From: Nonomuraea sp. NEAU-A123
Lineage (GTDB): Bacteria > Actinomycetota > Actinomycetes > Streptosporangiales > Streptosporangiaceae
Assembly (NCBI RefSeq): GCF_018603905.1
Contig: NZ_JAHFZZ010000019.1
Location: forward strand, 62,001 to 126,000
Direction of reading: 5' to 3'
DNA length: 64,000 bases
Part shown: in pieces, positions 1 to 8,798 of the stretch
How positions within the stretch are numbered: position 1 is the stretch's first letter
Layout of the letters: each line of letters opens with the position of its first letter
Notes under the pieces: model-generated
Told to the model about the DNA's origin: nothing
The model's input: the letters and a program-made list of their open reading frames with translations, nothing else
Database searches by the model: none
Program-made: the position numbers and the translations under genes

Positions 1-325
1 GCAGCGTCGGCCCCGACCGTTTCAGCAGGAACCCGCAAGCGCCGTTGCGCAGCGCGGTGTGCACATAGTCGTCGAGGTCGAACGTGGTCACCACGATCAC
101 CCGCGTCTCCTGCGCGAGCACCCGGGTGACCTCCAGCCCGTCGAGCTTGGGCATCCGAATGTCGGCCAGGACGACGTCGGGCTTGAGATGCCGGGCGAGC
201 TCCACGGCCGCCCGCCCATCAGCCGCTTCCCCCACAACCGTCATGTCGGGCTGCGAGTCGAGAATGAGCCGGAACCCGATCCGCACATCGTCCTGATCGT
301 CCGCGAGGAGAACCCGAGTCGTCAC
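1..325 (-). CDS. NarL/LuxR-type response regulator, N-terminal part (cut by window edge)
   Basis: Reverse-strand translation from the GTG at 325 gives a receiver domain: acidic pocket ADDQDD at residues 8-13, phospho-acceptor D55 in VVLADIRMP, switch T80/T81, and K102 in GFLLKRS. The DNA-binding HTH lies beyond position 1 and is not visible. The gene follows the histidine kinase at 411-1415 on the same strand with about 85 bases between, so the two should be cognate partners. By family knowledge the kinase phosphorylates D55 and the output is transcriptional. Target genes cannot be read from here. Confidence 0.9.
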   Translation of the reverse strand, partial: MTTRVLLADDQDDVRIGFRLILDSQPDMTVVGEAADGRAAVELARHLKPDVVLADIRMPKLDGLEVTRVLAQETRVIVVTTFDLDDYVHTALRNGACGFLLKRSGPTL

Positions 326-410
326 GCCACCACCCCCACCACCCGTACGCATGTCCCGCCACCTTTCCATCCCTGTCCCGCGGACCACCACTCCGGGCGT
401 CCTCCCGGGC

Positions 411-1415
411 TCAGACGGGGATGGCCGCCGTGACGCGCCAGCCCGCGCCGTGCGGACCCGCTGACAGCGAGCCGCCGACCGTCTCGAGCACCTCGGCGAG
501 GCCCGCCAGGCCGAAGCCGCCGTTGCGGCCGTTGCGGCCGTGCTCAGCGAAACGGCTCCCTCGCTCGTCGGCCTCCGGCTGGCCGGCGCTGCCATCGTCG
601 TCCACCCGGACGTGAACCAGGTCCCCCTCCCTCGTCACCGCGATGTCGACCGTGGTCGCGCGCGGCGCGTGCCTGCGTACGTTGGTCAGCGCCTCCGTCA
701 CCACCCGGTAGACGGTCGCCGACGCCTCGCGCGAGATCTGCCGCGCCTCGACGACGAGATTCACCCCGACGGTCGGCGAGAAGCCGTCGGCCAGGTCTCG
801 CAGCCCATCGATGCCGGGTGCGGGACCTCTGGCAGGTTCGTTGAGCATGTGGACCGTACGGTCGAGCGAGGCCAGGGCCCGCTGGCCGCCGTCCTCGATG
901 CGGCGCAGGGCATCCTCGATCCGCGGCGGCAGCCCTGGCGCGAGCCGGGCGGCCTGGGCCTGTACGAGCATGCCGCTGACATCGTGCGCGACGAAATCGT
1001 GCAGGTCACGGGCCAGAGCGAGCCGCTGATCCTGTACGGCCCGCGCCACGGCCCGGCGCCGGTTGCCGTCGAGTGAACGCAGGTAGAGCCCGGCCGCGGC
1101 GGCCCCGACCGCCCCCAGCGACCAGCCCGCGCAACCGGCCAGAATCAACGAGAGCGGGCCGGGCCAGACCATGCGCAGCAGGATGATCGAGACCGCGAGA
1201 CCAGGTACGAGGGCTGCGACAGGCGCGCGGCGGGCCGCGAGCATCGTCAGGGCGAGCAGCACCGGAACCTCGATCAGCAGCCAGAACGTGGCGCCGCCAA
1301 GGGTGCCCGTCAGCGGATAGTAGGTGGTGATCGCCAGGGAGACCGCTCCCCCGCCCACGGCCGGGTAGGCGGGAGGAACACGCGGCACGGACGCCACCCA
1401 ACCGATGAGGTTCAC
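411..1415 (-). CDS. NarL-family sensor histidine kinase (HisKA_3/HATPase)
   Basis: A 334-residue protein from GTG 1415. Residues about 25-112 hold four to five hydrophobic membrane segments with very short loops, so there is no large external sensor domain. The HisKA_3 phosphorylation box ARDLHDFVAHDVSG places the phospho-histidine at H139. The ATPase N-box EALTNVRRHA follows (N245), then a Gly-rich ATP lid with a short Gly/Asn/Arg stretch near residues 292-300. The open frame runs on upstream to 3230 but overlaps the protein kinase gene there, so I use the GTG just before the first membrane segment. It lies upstream of the response regulator on the same strand. Confidence 0.88.
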   Translation of the reverse strand: MNLIGWVASVPRVPPAYPAVGGGAVSLAITTYYPLTGTLGGATFWLLIEVPVLLALTMLAARRAPVAALVPGLAVSIILLRMVWPGPLSLILAGCAGWSLGAVGAAAAGLYLRSLDGNRRRAVARAVQDQRLALARDLHDFVAHDVSGMLVQAQAARLAPGLPPRIEDALRRIEDGGQRALASLDRTVHMLNEPARGPAPGIDGLRDLADGFSPTVGVNLVVEARQISREASATVYRVVTEALTNVRRHAPRATTVDIAVTREGDLVHVRVDDDGSAGQPEADERGSRFAEHGRNGRNGGFGLAGLAEVLETVGGSLSAGPHGAGWRVTAAIPV

Positions 1416-1505
1416 GAGTCCGACCTTAGAGCCGGCGGCCTGCCGCACCGCTGTCGCCTCAGGGAGCACGCATGACGCACGTACGGAAGCGCTACGCTCT
1501 CGCGC

Positions 1506-3191
1506 GTGTCCGAAATTTCGGTTCCCGGCTATGAGATCCGGGGTGTGCTGGGGCAGGGGGGCTTCGGGATCGTCTACCTCGCGCTCCAGTCCGCCGTCGG
1601 TCGGGAGGTGGCGCTCAAGGTGGACAACCGGGTGCTGCTCTCCGACCGCGACAGGCGCCGCTTCCTGCGCGAGGTCACCGCGGCCGGCGCGCTGTCGGGG
1701 CATCCCCATGTCGTCCCCGTCTACGATGCCGGGCTGCTTCCGGACGGCAGGCCGTACATGGTGCTCGAGCTCTGTCCCGGCGGGTCGCTCTCCGGTCAAC
1801 GCCTGCGGCCGGAGGCGGTGCGGGACGTCGGGGTGCGGATCGCCGACGCGCTGGCCGCGGCGCACGCCCAAGGCGTGCTTCATCGCGACGTCAAGCCCGC
1901 CAATCTGCTGCTCAACCGCTACGGACATGTGGCGCTCTCCGATTTCGGCCTGGCCACGATGCCCGACTCGGGGCCCGACGCGTCGGTGACGCGGGAGTCG
2001 CTGACGCCCGCCTATGCTCCTCCGGAGGCGTTCGAGCTCGCCGAGCCGAGCGCTGCCGGTGACGTCTATTCGCTCGCGGCCACGCTGTACGCGCTGCTGT
2101 CCGGGCGTCCGCCACGTTTTCCGGCCAGTGGGGTGCCGAACCTGGCGATGGTGCTGGCGATGCATCGCCTGCCGGTTCCCGACATTCCCGGTGTGCCGCC
2201 GGCGCTGACAGCGGTTCTGCGTCAGGCACTCGTCAGCGACCCGCACCAGCGGACGCCGAGCGCCGCCGCCTTTCGCGACGCGCTGACCGCCCTGCGCCTC
2301 GACTCCGAGCCGGTGCGGTCGGGCTCGGGCCCGGTGTGGTCGGGCTCGGATCCGAGGTCGCAGGGCGCTGATCCGGTACGGGCCGGATCGCCGAACAGCG
2401 TCCCGTCGAGCGCGCCAGGCGCCGGTAGGCCGGCTGATCCGTACCAGATGGGGTACGCCGCATCGCAGCCGGTCGGCCCGCCTGGGCCCGGTCAGGCCGA
2501 ACAGTTCAACAGCCGGCCCGCGGGGCGTAGACGGCGGAGTGGCGGCGGCGGCCGGGATGTCCGGCGGGAGGACACCGTTGAGCCAGTCGCTCCCCGGGGC
2601 GTCTCCAGAGTGTTCCTTGTGATCGTGTCGGTCTGTGCGCTGGTCTTGGCGACAGGCGCGGGGGTGGTCATCTATGAGCACTTCACCCGCGGGCCAGAGA
2701 CGGGGCAGACACCGCAAGCGACCGGAACGGCCGCGCGGAAGACCCCGGCGGCTGCCCGGAGCTTCGGCGTGGAGACCTACACCAAAGGATGCCCCGCGTC
2801 CGCTGTCCCCGGGGCGAACGCGTCGTGCGTCAGGGACTCCGAGTGCTGGGCCGGCCTGGTCGTCTCCGCGGGCGACACGACGGCGAGGCGGCTTGGTTGC
2901 GAGGAGACCCATTCCTGGGAGACGTTCGCGATCGCCCCGCTTCCGGCGGACTCCCTCACCTACGACCAGCGTGATCTGTCGAGACATCCCCTGGTGAAGA
3001 AGGCTTGCTCCACGCGCGTCCTGCTGGCCACGAGGTACGGCGCGGCCAAGAACATCGCCGACGACAAGTGGATCTCGGATGTGATGCCGCCTTCGTCGGC
3101 GCAGTTCGATCAGGGGGTGCGGGTGTACCGGTGTGTCGGTGCCCTGGCGGGTGCGGAGAGGTCCGGCTCCGTCTTCCGGCCCTCCTCCTAA
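1506..3191 (+). CDS. Membrane-anchored Ser/Thr protein kinase (PknB-like, Hanks type)
   Basis: A 561-residue protein from GTG 1506. The kinase domain fills residues 8-267: P-loop GQGGFGIV (16-23), catalytic Lys in VALKVD (K38), HRDVKPANLL (126-135), DFG (146-148) and the APPE segment (171-174). A Pro/Ser/Gly-rich linker of about 100 residues follows, then one transmembrane helix near 368-391 and an extracellular domain of about 165 residues with several Cys. This resembles Streptomyces kinases that sense cell-surface conditions, but the external domain is not a PASTA repeat, so the ligand is unknown. The lipoprotein at 3212 starts 20 bases downstream and is probably co-transcribed. Confidence 0.93.
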   Translation: MSEISVPGYEIRGVLGQGGFGIVYLALQSAVGREVALKVDNRVLLSDRDRRRFLREVTAAGALSGHPHVVPVYDAGLLPDGRPYMVLELCPGGSLSGQRLRPEAVRDVGVRIADALAAAHAQGVLHRDVKPANLLLNRYGHVALSDFGLATMPDSGPDASVTRESLTPAYAPPEAFELAEPSAAGDVYSLAATLYALLSGRPPRFPASGVPNLAMVLAMHRLPVPDIPGVPPALTAVLRQALVSDPHQRTPSAAAFRDALTALRLDSEPVRSGSGPVWSGSDPRSQGADPVRAGSPNSVPSSAPGAGRPADPYQMGYAASQPVGPPGPGQAEQFNSRPAGRRRRSGGGGRDVRREDTVEPVAPRGVSRVFLVIVSVCALVLATGAGVVIYEHFTRGPETGQTPQATGTAARKTPAAARSFGVETYTKGCPASAVPGANASCVRDSECWAGLVVSAGDTTARRLGCEETHSWETFAIAPLPADSLTYDQRDLSRHPLVKKACSTRVLLATRYGAAKNIADDKWISDVMPPSSAQFDQGVRVYRCVGALAGAERSGSVFRPSS

Positions 3192-3211
3192 GGGATCGGC
3201 GAGGAGGCAGG

Positions 3212-4321
3212 ATGGGCCCGCGACTGGCACTCGTCACCTTGGCGCTGCTGACATTGGCCGGATGTACGACCGGCGCGCCTACAGGGCCCCGCGCTGCTGA
3301 GACGCACTCGCCGGTCGCCACCGACCCCCAGGGACGCTGGCGGGTGATCTACCGGCAGAAGGGCCTGGACTACGGGGCCGACTTCCTGGACATCACGGCC
3401 ACGAGCGAGAGCGACGCGTGGGCGGTCGGCGAGCGGACCTTCGGCACCGACGGCCACGAGGCGTTGCTGGTCCGCTGGGACGGCAAGCGCTGGCGACGGC
3501 TGGTGAAGGAGCTGCCGAAGCAGGCCCGGTACGTCACGCTCACCAAAGTGGACGCCTCGGACCCCGGCAATGTATGGATCATCGCCGAGGACAAGGAGGG
3601 AGGCGAGTCCGGGCTGCTGCACTTCGACGGCCGGAACTGGTCGTTCGTCCCCGATCCGGTGGACACCTCTGACGAGGCCGCGAGTCCGTCCGAGGTGATC
3701 GCCCTGGGTGGTGGGCAGGTGTGGACGTTCGGTGACGGGTGGGCACGGCACTTCGACGGGCAACGCTGGACCAGCCAGGCGATCCCCATCGTCACGCACG
3801 CCGCCATTGCGCGGTCGCCCCAGGACATCTGGGCGGTCGGGGAGACGGACCCGATGCCGGACGACGCTCTCGCGCAGTCGGAGCCCGCCGTCGCGCACTT
3901 CGACGGCCGGTCCTGGCAGCGGCTGCCGCTACCCGCGCCGTCGCCGCCTGACTCGTCCGAATCGCGGCTCGAAGCCGTACTGGCCGGGGCCGCCGACGAT
4001 GTGTGGGCCGTGGGCGGCTACGAGACGGCGGACGGCACGTTCCGCCCGCTGTCGTACCGGTGGAACGGCACGGCCTGGCGGGCGGTCGTCCTTGACGGCG
4101 GGCGGTTGACCGGGATCGCCCGCGACAGTGGTGGCGTGGTGTGGGTGGCCTGCCATCGGTTCAGCTCCGATCCCGGGGACGACAGCTACCGGCTACTGGC
4201 GGAGGCGGGCGGGCGTTGGTCACGGGTCACCCCCTCCGCCCCGGTGACCACGATGACCTCGCTCCCCAGCGGGAGGCCCCTGTGGGCGATCGGCCAGAAC
4301 GCGATCTCGGAGTATCGCTAG
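3212..4321 (+). CDS. Secreted lipoprotein with beta-propeller-like W-A-V-G repeats
   Basis: A 369-residue protein. The ATG at 3212 is preceded by a good ribosome site (GAGGAGG). The signal peptide ends in lipobox LTLAGC, so it should be lipid-anchored outside the cell. At least six repeats pair a W-A-V-G or W-I-I-A strand with a W-[DN]-G-x-x-W strand about 25-40 residues later, as in blade-forming propeller proteins. The larger copy at 26025-27215 has the same repeat style. Its position directly behind the membrane kinase suggests a surface partner or ligand-binding accessory. That role is inference, and no catalytic residues are recognised. Confidence 0.8.
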   Translation: MGPRLALVTLALLTLAGCTTGAPTGPRAAETHSPVATDPQGRWRVIYRQKGLDYGADFLDITATSESDAWAVGERTFGTDGHEALLVRWDGKRWRRLVKELPKQARYVTLTKVDASDPGNVWIIAEDKEGGESGLLHFDGRNWSFVPDPVDTSDEAASPSEVIALGGGQVWTFGDGWARHFDGQRWTSQAIPIVTHAAIARSPQDIWAVGETDPMPDDALAQSEPAVAHFDGRSWQRLPLPAPSPPDSSESRLEAVLAGAADDVWAVGGYETADGTFRPLSYRWNGTAWRAVVLDGGRLTGIARDSGGVVWVACHRFSSDPGDDSYRLLAEAGGRWSRVTPSAPVTTMTSLPSGRPLWAIGQNAISEYR

Positions 4322-4348
4322 ACGCCGCCCCCGGTCCGGCTGGGGCTC

Positions 4349-5212
4349 CTACGCGCGGCTCAGCAGGGTCGGCTCGGTGATCGGGGACTCGTGGGTGCCG
4401 AGGACGGTGCAGGCGTGGGCTCCGGCGGTGGCGCCGAGCCGTACGCACTGCTCCAGCGGCAGCCCGCGGAGTCTGCCGTACAGGAAGCCGGAGACGAACG
4501 CGTCGCCCGCGCCGTTGCTGTCGGCGACCGGGCCGGGCAGCGGCGCGGCCGGGAAGGCGCGCAGCGGTGTGTCGCGGGTGAGGACCAGGCAGCCCTCGGC
4601 GCCGCGGGTGCAGACGACCGTGTGGGCGCGGCCGCGTTCGATGATGCCGGCCATGGTCGCGGCCGGGTCGGCGAGCGCCGCGGCCGAGAGGAAGACGAGG
4701 TCGGAGCGGTAGGCGAAGTCCTGGTGGTAGTCGTCGACGCCGTTCCAGTCGTGGAGGTCCGTGGAGACCGGCATGTCGAGGTCCGGGTACACGTGGCGGC
4801 AGAAGTCGGTGATCGACACGTGCGCGTGCCGCGCTTCGACGCCCGTGTAGAGGTGGCGCGGCAGCCGCTCGCCGGGCGTGGTCCTGGGGTCGAACAGCGA
4901 GGTGCGGCGGCCGTCCGGACCGACCAGCAGGACGCTGCGCCGGGTGCCCGCCGCCGCCGACGCCCAGGCGAAGTCGAGGCCGCGCAGCGCGTGGCGGATC
5001 AGCGCGCCCTGCGGGTCGTCGCCGATCAGGTCGGCGAACGCGACGTCGAGCCCGAGCGCCGCGCAACCGAGCGCGACACCGGCGCCGGTGTTGCCGATCC
5101 GGTCGATCACGGGCGGGACGGAGTAGGTGTCCTCGTACGGCAGGGGCAGCGTGGGCACGTACACGGTGGTGTCGACCCCGGCACCGCCGAGGACCAGGAC
5201 GTCGCGGATCAC
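4349..5212 (-). CDS. PfkB-family carbohydrate kinase
   Basis: A 287-residue ribokinase-fold protein. The N-terminal LVLGGAGVDTTVYVP and the substrate-side segment GNTGAGVALGCAALG are typical of the family. The C-terminal signature DSNGAGDAF (231-239) supplies the anion hole GAGD and the catalytic base D237. By family it phosphorylates a sugar or nucleoside with ATP in the cytoplasm, and the substrate cannot be told from sequence. The start lies 19 bases after the stop of the LacI regulator at 5232-6257, so the two form an operon and the regulator probably responds to the sugar or its phosphate. Confidence 0.9.
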   Translation of the reverse strand: MIRDVLVLGGAGVDTTVYVPTLPLPYEDTYSVPPVIDRIGNTGAGVALGCAALGLDVAFADLIGDDPQGALIRHALRGLDFAWASAAAGTRRSVLLVGPDGRRTSLFDPRTTPGERLPRHLYTGVEARHAHVSITDFCRHVYPDLDMPVSTDLHDWNGVDDYHQDFAYRSDLVFLSAAALADPAATMAGIIERGRAHTVVCTRGAEGCLVLTRDTPLRAFPAAPLPGPVADSNGAGDAFVSGFLYGRLRGLPLEQCVRLGATAGAHACTVLGTHESPITEPTLLSRA

Positions 5213-5231
5213 CGGGAGACCTGCGGGCGGG

Positions 5232-6257
5232 TCATCGGTTCACCAGCGGGCCGGAGCCGGTGGAGCCGCGGACGACGAGTTCGGGCTGGAAGATGAGCTC
5301 GACGTGCTTGGCGGGAGCGCCGTTGACCTCTTCGAGCAGGGTCTGCACCGCTGCCGTGGCCATCGCGCCGATCGGCTTGCGCACGGTCGTCAGCGGCGGA
5401 TCCGTGAACGCGATCAGCGGCGAGTCGTCGAAGCCGACCACCGACACCTCGCCCGGCACGGCCAGCCCCTTCTCGCGGCAGGCGCGGATCGCCCCCAGCG
5501 CCATCAGGTCGCTCGCGCACACGATGCCGGTGCAGCCGCGGGACAGGAGCTGCATGGCCGCCGCCTGCCCACCCTCGACGGAGAACAACGAGTGCGCGAT
5601 CAGCTCGTCGACGGCGCTCGTACCCAGGAGCTGGGCCATCGCCTGCCGGTAACCCTCGATCTTCCTGATCACGGGGACGAACCTGCGCGGCCCCAGCGCC
5701 AGCCCGATCCGCTCGTGTCCGAGGTCCACGAGATGCTGTACGGCCAGCCGTGCGGCGAGCCGGTCGTCGGGCGAGATGAACGGCGCGTCGATGTGCTCGC
5801 TGTAGCCGTCGACCAGCACGATCGGCAGCCCTCGGTCGGTGAGCCTGGTGTAACGGTCCATCCGGGCGGTGGTGTCGGCGTGCAGCCCGGAGACGAACAC
5901 GATGCCGCTCACCCCACGGTCCACCAGCAGTTCGGTGAACTCGTCCTCGGGCGCGCCACCCGGCAACTGCGTGCAGAGCACCGGCGTGTAGCCGTGCTGG
6001 GTCAGCGCCTTCTCGACCGACTGGGCGAACGCCGGGAAGATCGGGTTGTCGAGCTCGGGCGTCACCAGGCCGACGAGCCCGTTGCTGCGCTGCCGCAGCC
6101 GGGGCGGCCGTTCGTAGCCCATGAGGTCGAGCGCGGTCATCACGGCCTGGCGGGTGGCGGCGGAGACGCCGGGCTTGCCGTTGAGCACCCGGCTGACCGT
6201 GGCCTCGCTCACCCCGGCCTGGGCGGCGATGTCGGCGAGGCGCGCGTGACCGGTCAT
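5232..6257 (-). CDS. LacI-family transcriptional regulator
   Basis: A 341-residue protein from ATG 6257; a GTG at 6278 in the same frame would add seven residues. The N-terminal HTH reads LADIAAQAGVSEATVSRVLNG, followed by the hinge and a periplasmic-binding-protein-like domain with the usual VGFDDSPL and PPLTTVRKP segments. It is co-directional with the PfkB kinase and divergent from the ABC ATPase at 6612. The space between them (6413-6433) holds repeated CTTGC elements of the kind LacI/MalR proteins bind, so autoregulation plus control of the ATPase is plausible. Confidence 0.92.
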   Translation of the reverse strand: MTGHARLADIAAQAGVSEATVSRVLNGKPGVSAATRQAVMTALDLMGYERPPRLRQRSNGLVGLVTPELDNPIFPAFAQSVEKALTQHGYTPVLCTQLPGGAPEDEFTELLVDRGVSGIVFVSGLHADTTARMDRYTRLTDRGLPIVLVDGYSEHIDAPFISPDDRLAARLAVQHLVDLGHERIGLALGPRRFVPVIRKIEGYRQAMAQLLGTSAVDELIAHSLFSVEGGQAAAMQLLSRGCTGIVCASDLMALGAIRACREKGLAVPGEVSVVGFDDSPLIAFTDPPLTTVRKPIGAMATAAVQTLLEEVNGAPAKHVELIFQPELVVRGSTGSGPLVNR

Positions 6258-6412
6258 GGCCGCCACTTTACTTTCCACCGGGGGGCCGCCGGATGTGGCG
6301 CGCGCGCGACGTCACCGCCGGCGAAGCCGCGCCCGTACACGTGATAGGCCACGGCCTCGGGCCACCCCCTGATCATGCTCCGTAACCCTAGACGGTCCCG
6401 ACCATGAAAGCC

Positions 6413-6433
6413 CTTGCCGCAAGTTTACGCAAG
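6413..6433. promoter_or_regulatory. Candidate LacI/MalR-type operator upstream of the ABC ATPase
   Basis: CTTGCCGCAAG at 6413-6423 is an inverted repeat with a one-base centre. A further GCAAG at 6429-6433 makes two CTTGC elements ten bases apart when read on the minus strand. It sits about 180 bases upstream of the ATPase start. Related repeated TTGC elements occur upstream of malE (59135-59259). Binding is inferred from the pattern only. Confidence 0.4.
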
Positions 6434-6611
6434 CCCTTCCAGGGCCTCGTTTTTCCGGAAATTTTTGCCATCGGATGTCCTAAACCCCAGACCGAAAACC
6501 GATTGGGCGGAGATCTTTTATGACAAGGGTGGACATGTGACGTTAAGGCGCGATGTACTACCCCTTCAATCAGCCCCGTCACAGGTGACACGTGCGCAAG
6601 GTGTTGGGCCC

Positions 6612-7895
6612 ATGAGCTCGGTCGTTCTCGACAAAGTGACCAAGGTGTACCCGGGTGACTACCTGGCGGTGGACCGACTGAGCCTGAAGGCCGAAAATGG
6701 CGAGTTCCTCGTTTTGCTCGGACCCTCGGGCTGTGGCAAGTCCACGCTACTCCGGATGATCGCCGGTCTCGAGGAGATCACCGAAGGGGACCTCTGGCTG
6801 GACGGGCAGTTGGCCAACCACCTGGCCCCGCGTGACCGCGACGTCGCCATGGTGTTCCAGAACGGCGCCCTTTACCCGCACAGGACCGTACGCGGCAACA
6901 TCGCCTTTCCCCTGGAGATCGCCAAGTCGGACCCGGCGCAGGTGCGCGAGCGCGTCACCGAGCTGTCCAAGGCGCTGCACATCGACGAGACGCTGGACCG
7001 CCGCCCGGGCACCTTGTCCGGTGGCCAGCGCCAGCGCGTCGCGATGGGGCGGGCGATCGTCCGCCAGCCCAAGTTGTTCCTCATGGACGAACCCCTGTCG
7101 AACCTCGACGCCGGCATGCGCACCGAGCTGCGCATGGAGATCTCCGCCCTGGTCAGATCGCTGAACGTCACCACCGTCTACGTCACGCACGACCAGGTCG
7201 AGGCGCTCACGCTGGCCGACCGGATCGCCATCCTCAACCGCGGCGTGCTGCAGGACGTGGGCACCCCGTCGCAGATCTACAACGACCCCGCGACGGCGTT
7301 CGTGGCGGCGTTCCTCAACTCGCAGCAGCTGAACCTCCTGGCCGCGACGGTGCACACACCGCAGAACCAGTACGTCATGCTCGACTTCGGCCCGCACCGA
7401 CTGACGATCCCCTGGAGTGATCCCCGGGCGTACGCCATCTCGCAGCACACGGGCGGCCAGGTGCTGGTCGGCATGCGCCCCGACGGCCTGGCGCCCGTGC
7501 CCGAGTCGTACGAGGGGCCGTCGTTCTTCGGCCGCGTGCGGGCACTGGAGTACCACGGTCACGAGTGGCTCGCCTACATCGAGTGCGGCATGCCCGCCGT
7601 ACCGGTGCCCGAGCCGCCGGACCGGCGCGCGAAGGTCAACGGTGACAAGACCGGGTCCGGCGGGCTCGGCGGGCTGGTGCGCCGGCTGTTCTCCACCCGC
7701 GACGAGGAACGGGAGCAGCAGGAACAGGTGGGTCAGAATGTCGGCAGCGGCACCCACCGGCGCTCTGACATCATCGTCCGCCTGGGCGGACGCCCGGTCT
7801 GGCGCGCCGGCGAACCGGCCAGGGTGGCCGTCGACCAGGCGCGTCTGATGATCTTCACTCCCGACGGCGCCCGAATCGACCCACCCCGCCGCTGA
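6612..7895 (+). CDS. Orphan UgpC/MsiK-type sugar ABC transporter ATP-binding protein
   Basis: A 427-residue protein from ATG 6612. Walker A GPSGCGKST (37-45), Q-loop VFQNGALYP (81-89), signature LSGGQ (135-139), Walker B LFLMDEP (155-161) and the switch His in YVTHDQVEAL are all intact. The C-terminal TOBE/MalK-like domain starts near residue 235. It is broken by a charged, Gly-rich insertion of about 45 residues (roughly 340-385), which makes it longer than usual MsiK proteins. No permease or binding protein is adjacent, as expected for a shared ATPase serving several CUT1 sugar importers. The MalEFG set at 55.4-59.1 kb lacks an ATPase and could use it. Confidence 0.9.
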   Translation: MSSVVLDKVTKVYPGDYLAVDRLSLKAENGEFLVLLGPSGCGKSTLLRMIAGLEEITEGDLWLDGQLANHLAPRDRDVAMVFQNGALYPHRTVRGNIAFPLEIAKSDPAQVRERVTELSKALHIDETLDRRPGTLSGGQRQRVAMGRAIVRQPKLFLMDEPLSNLDAGMRTELRMEISALVRSLNVTTVYVTHDQVEALTLADRIAILNRGVLQDVGTPSQIYNDPATAFVAAFLNSQQLNLLAATVHTPQNQYVMLDFGPHRLTIPWSDPRAYAISQHTGGQVLVGMRPDGLAPVPESYEGPSFFGRVRALEYHGHEWLAYIECGMPAVPVPEPPDRRAKVNGDKTGSGGLGGLVRRLFSTRDEEREQQEQVGQNVGSGTHRRSDIIVRLGGRPVWRAGEPARVAVDQARLMIFTPDGARIDPPRR

Positions 7896-7909
7896 CCGCG
7901 CCTCTGGCA

Positions 7910-7931
7910 CCCTCCCCTGTGCGGGGGAAGG
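7910..7931 (+). terminator. Possible terminator after the ABC ATPase
   Basis: CCCTCCCC, five bases, then GGGGGAAGG can form a short GC-rich stem 15 bases after the ATPase stop. There is no T-run and the pairing is imperfect, so this is a weak call. Confidence 0.3.
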
Positions 7932-7985
7932 CAATGGCTCACAGTGGGGAGGCCACCCGTCACTGCCGTCGACACGCTTGGTGGC

Positions 7986-8222
7986 ATGACTTACTGGACT
8001 TCTCGATGGGCCGGTTACGCGGCGATCGGCTGGACGCTCCTGTACGTAGCGTCAAAGGTGCACTTCGCCGTCGAAGGGCGGATCGGGGTCACCGGCGGTC
8101 CACGCGTGGCCGCGGCGGCCTACCGCGACTACGGACCTGGCGAGGTCGCCCAAGCCCAGTGGGCCAACGCCGGCAGCGGCCTGCTCATCGTCCTGCTGAT
8201 CCTGCTCTCCCTCTGGCCGTAG
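7986..8222 (+). pseudogene. Truncated small membrane protein (5' fragment)
   Basis: A 78-residue frame from ATG 7986. It begins with an aromatic membrane segment (WAGYAAIGWTLLYVASKVHF), has a polar loop with RDYGPGEVAQAQWANAG, and stops inside a second hydrophobic helix (LLIVLLILLSLWP). Ending in the middle of a helix at a TAG, with sequence from an unrelated reverse-strand gene starting at once, suggests the original gene was longer. I infer that a deletion near 8220-8230 removed the 3' ends of this gene and of the convergent one at 8129-8605. The family is not recognised. Confidence 0.5.
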
Positions 8223-8605
8223 GAGTCAGGACGTCCGTACCTGTCGACCTTGTACCAGGACTTGCCCTCCGGCAGAACGGCGGGCATGACCCCGCCGGTG
8301 TGATACGTGCTCTTGCCGATGCCGACGGAGCGTTCCTGCCCGAAGGTGTCGTCGTCCCAGTGGATCTTGATGTCGAACGCTGCGACGCCCTTGCCGTCGA
8401 ACTGGAAGACGCCCTTGCGGTCCTGGACCTCCCTCTCGTCCGTGCCGTCCGACCAGAGGACCGTTTCGGTGAAGCGCACGCCGTGCCCGGGTACGAGTTT
8501 GGCCTTCAGCGCGCTGACGGGGTCCTTGGGCGCCGCCTGCGCGGGGGCGGCAACCATCGATAAGGCGGCGCAGGCCGCCGCCAGAGCCGTGATCATTTTC
8601 TTCAT
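8129..8605 (-). pseudogene. Truncated secreted protein fused to antisense of its neighbour
   Basis: From ATG 8605 the reverse strand encodes a clear signal peptide (MKKMITALAAACAALSMVAAPAQA) and about 100 residues of a plausible secreted domain ending in EGKSWYKVDRYGRPDS near 8225. The frame then runs by chance through the antisense of the membrane-protein fragment until a stop at 8129. The last 30 or so residues are therefore not native. The call is a secreted protein of unknown function that has lost its C-terminus. RBS support is weak. Confidence 0.5.
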
Positions 8606-8798
8606 GGGCAGCGATGATGCCGGAAGCGGATCACAAACGGAGCACAAGCGGCCCATCGCCTTTGGAACGTACGCAATTGGCCGGCCTGGCCGGTTAATGA
8701 GGGAGATGTAGCCAGGGCGCCGACGCCCATTGAGCCGCCGAGACGATCCCTGAGCCCGCAGCAGGACCGGGCGCCGGTATGACCCGCTGTTGACCAAA

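Noticed and set aside
1416..3230. Upstream extension of the histidine kinase frame to 939 residues
   Set aside because: The extension lies antisense to the protein kinase gene and has no domain; the kinase begins at GTG 1415.
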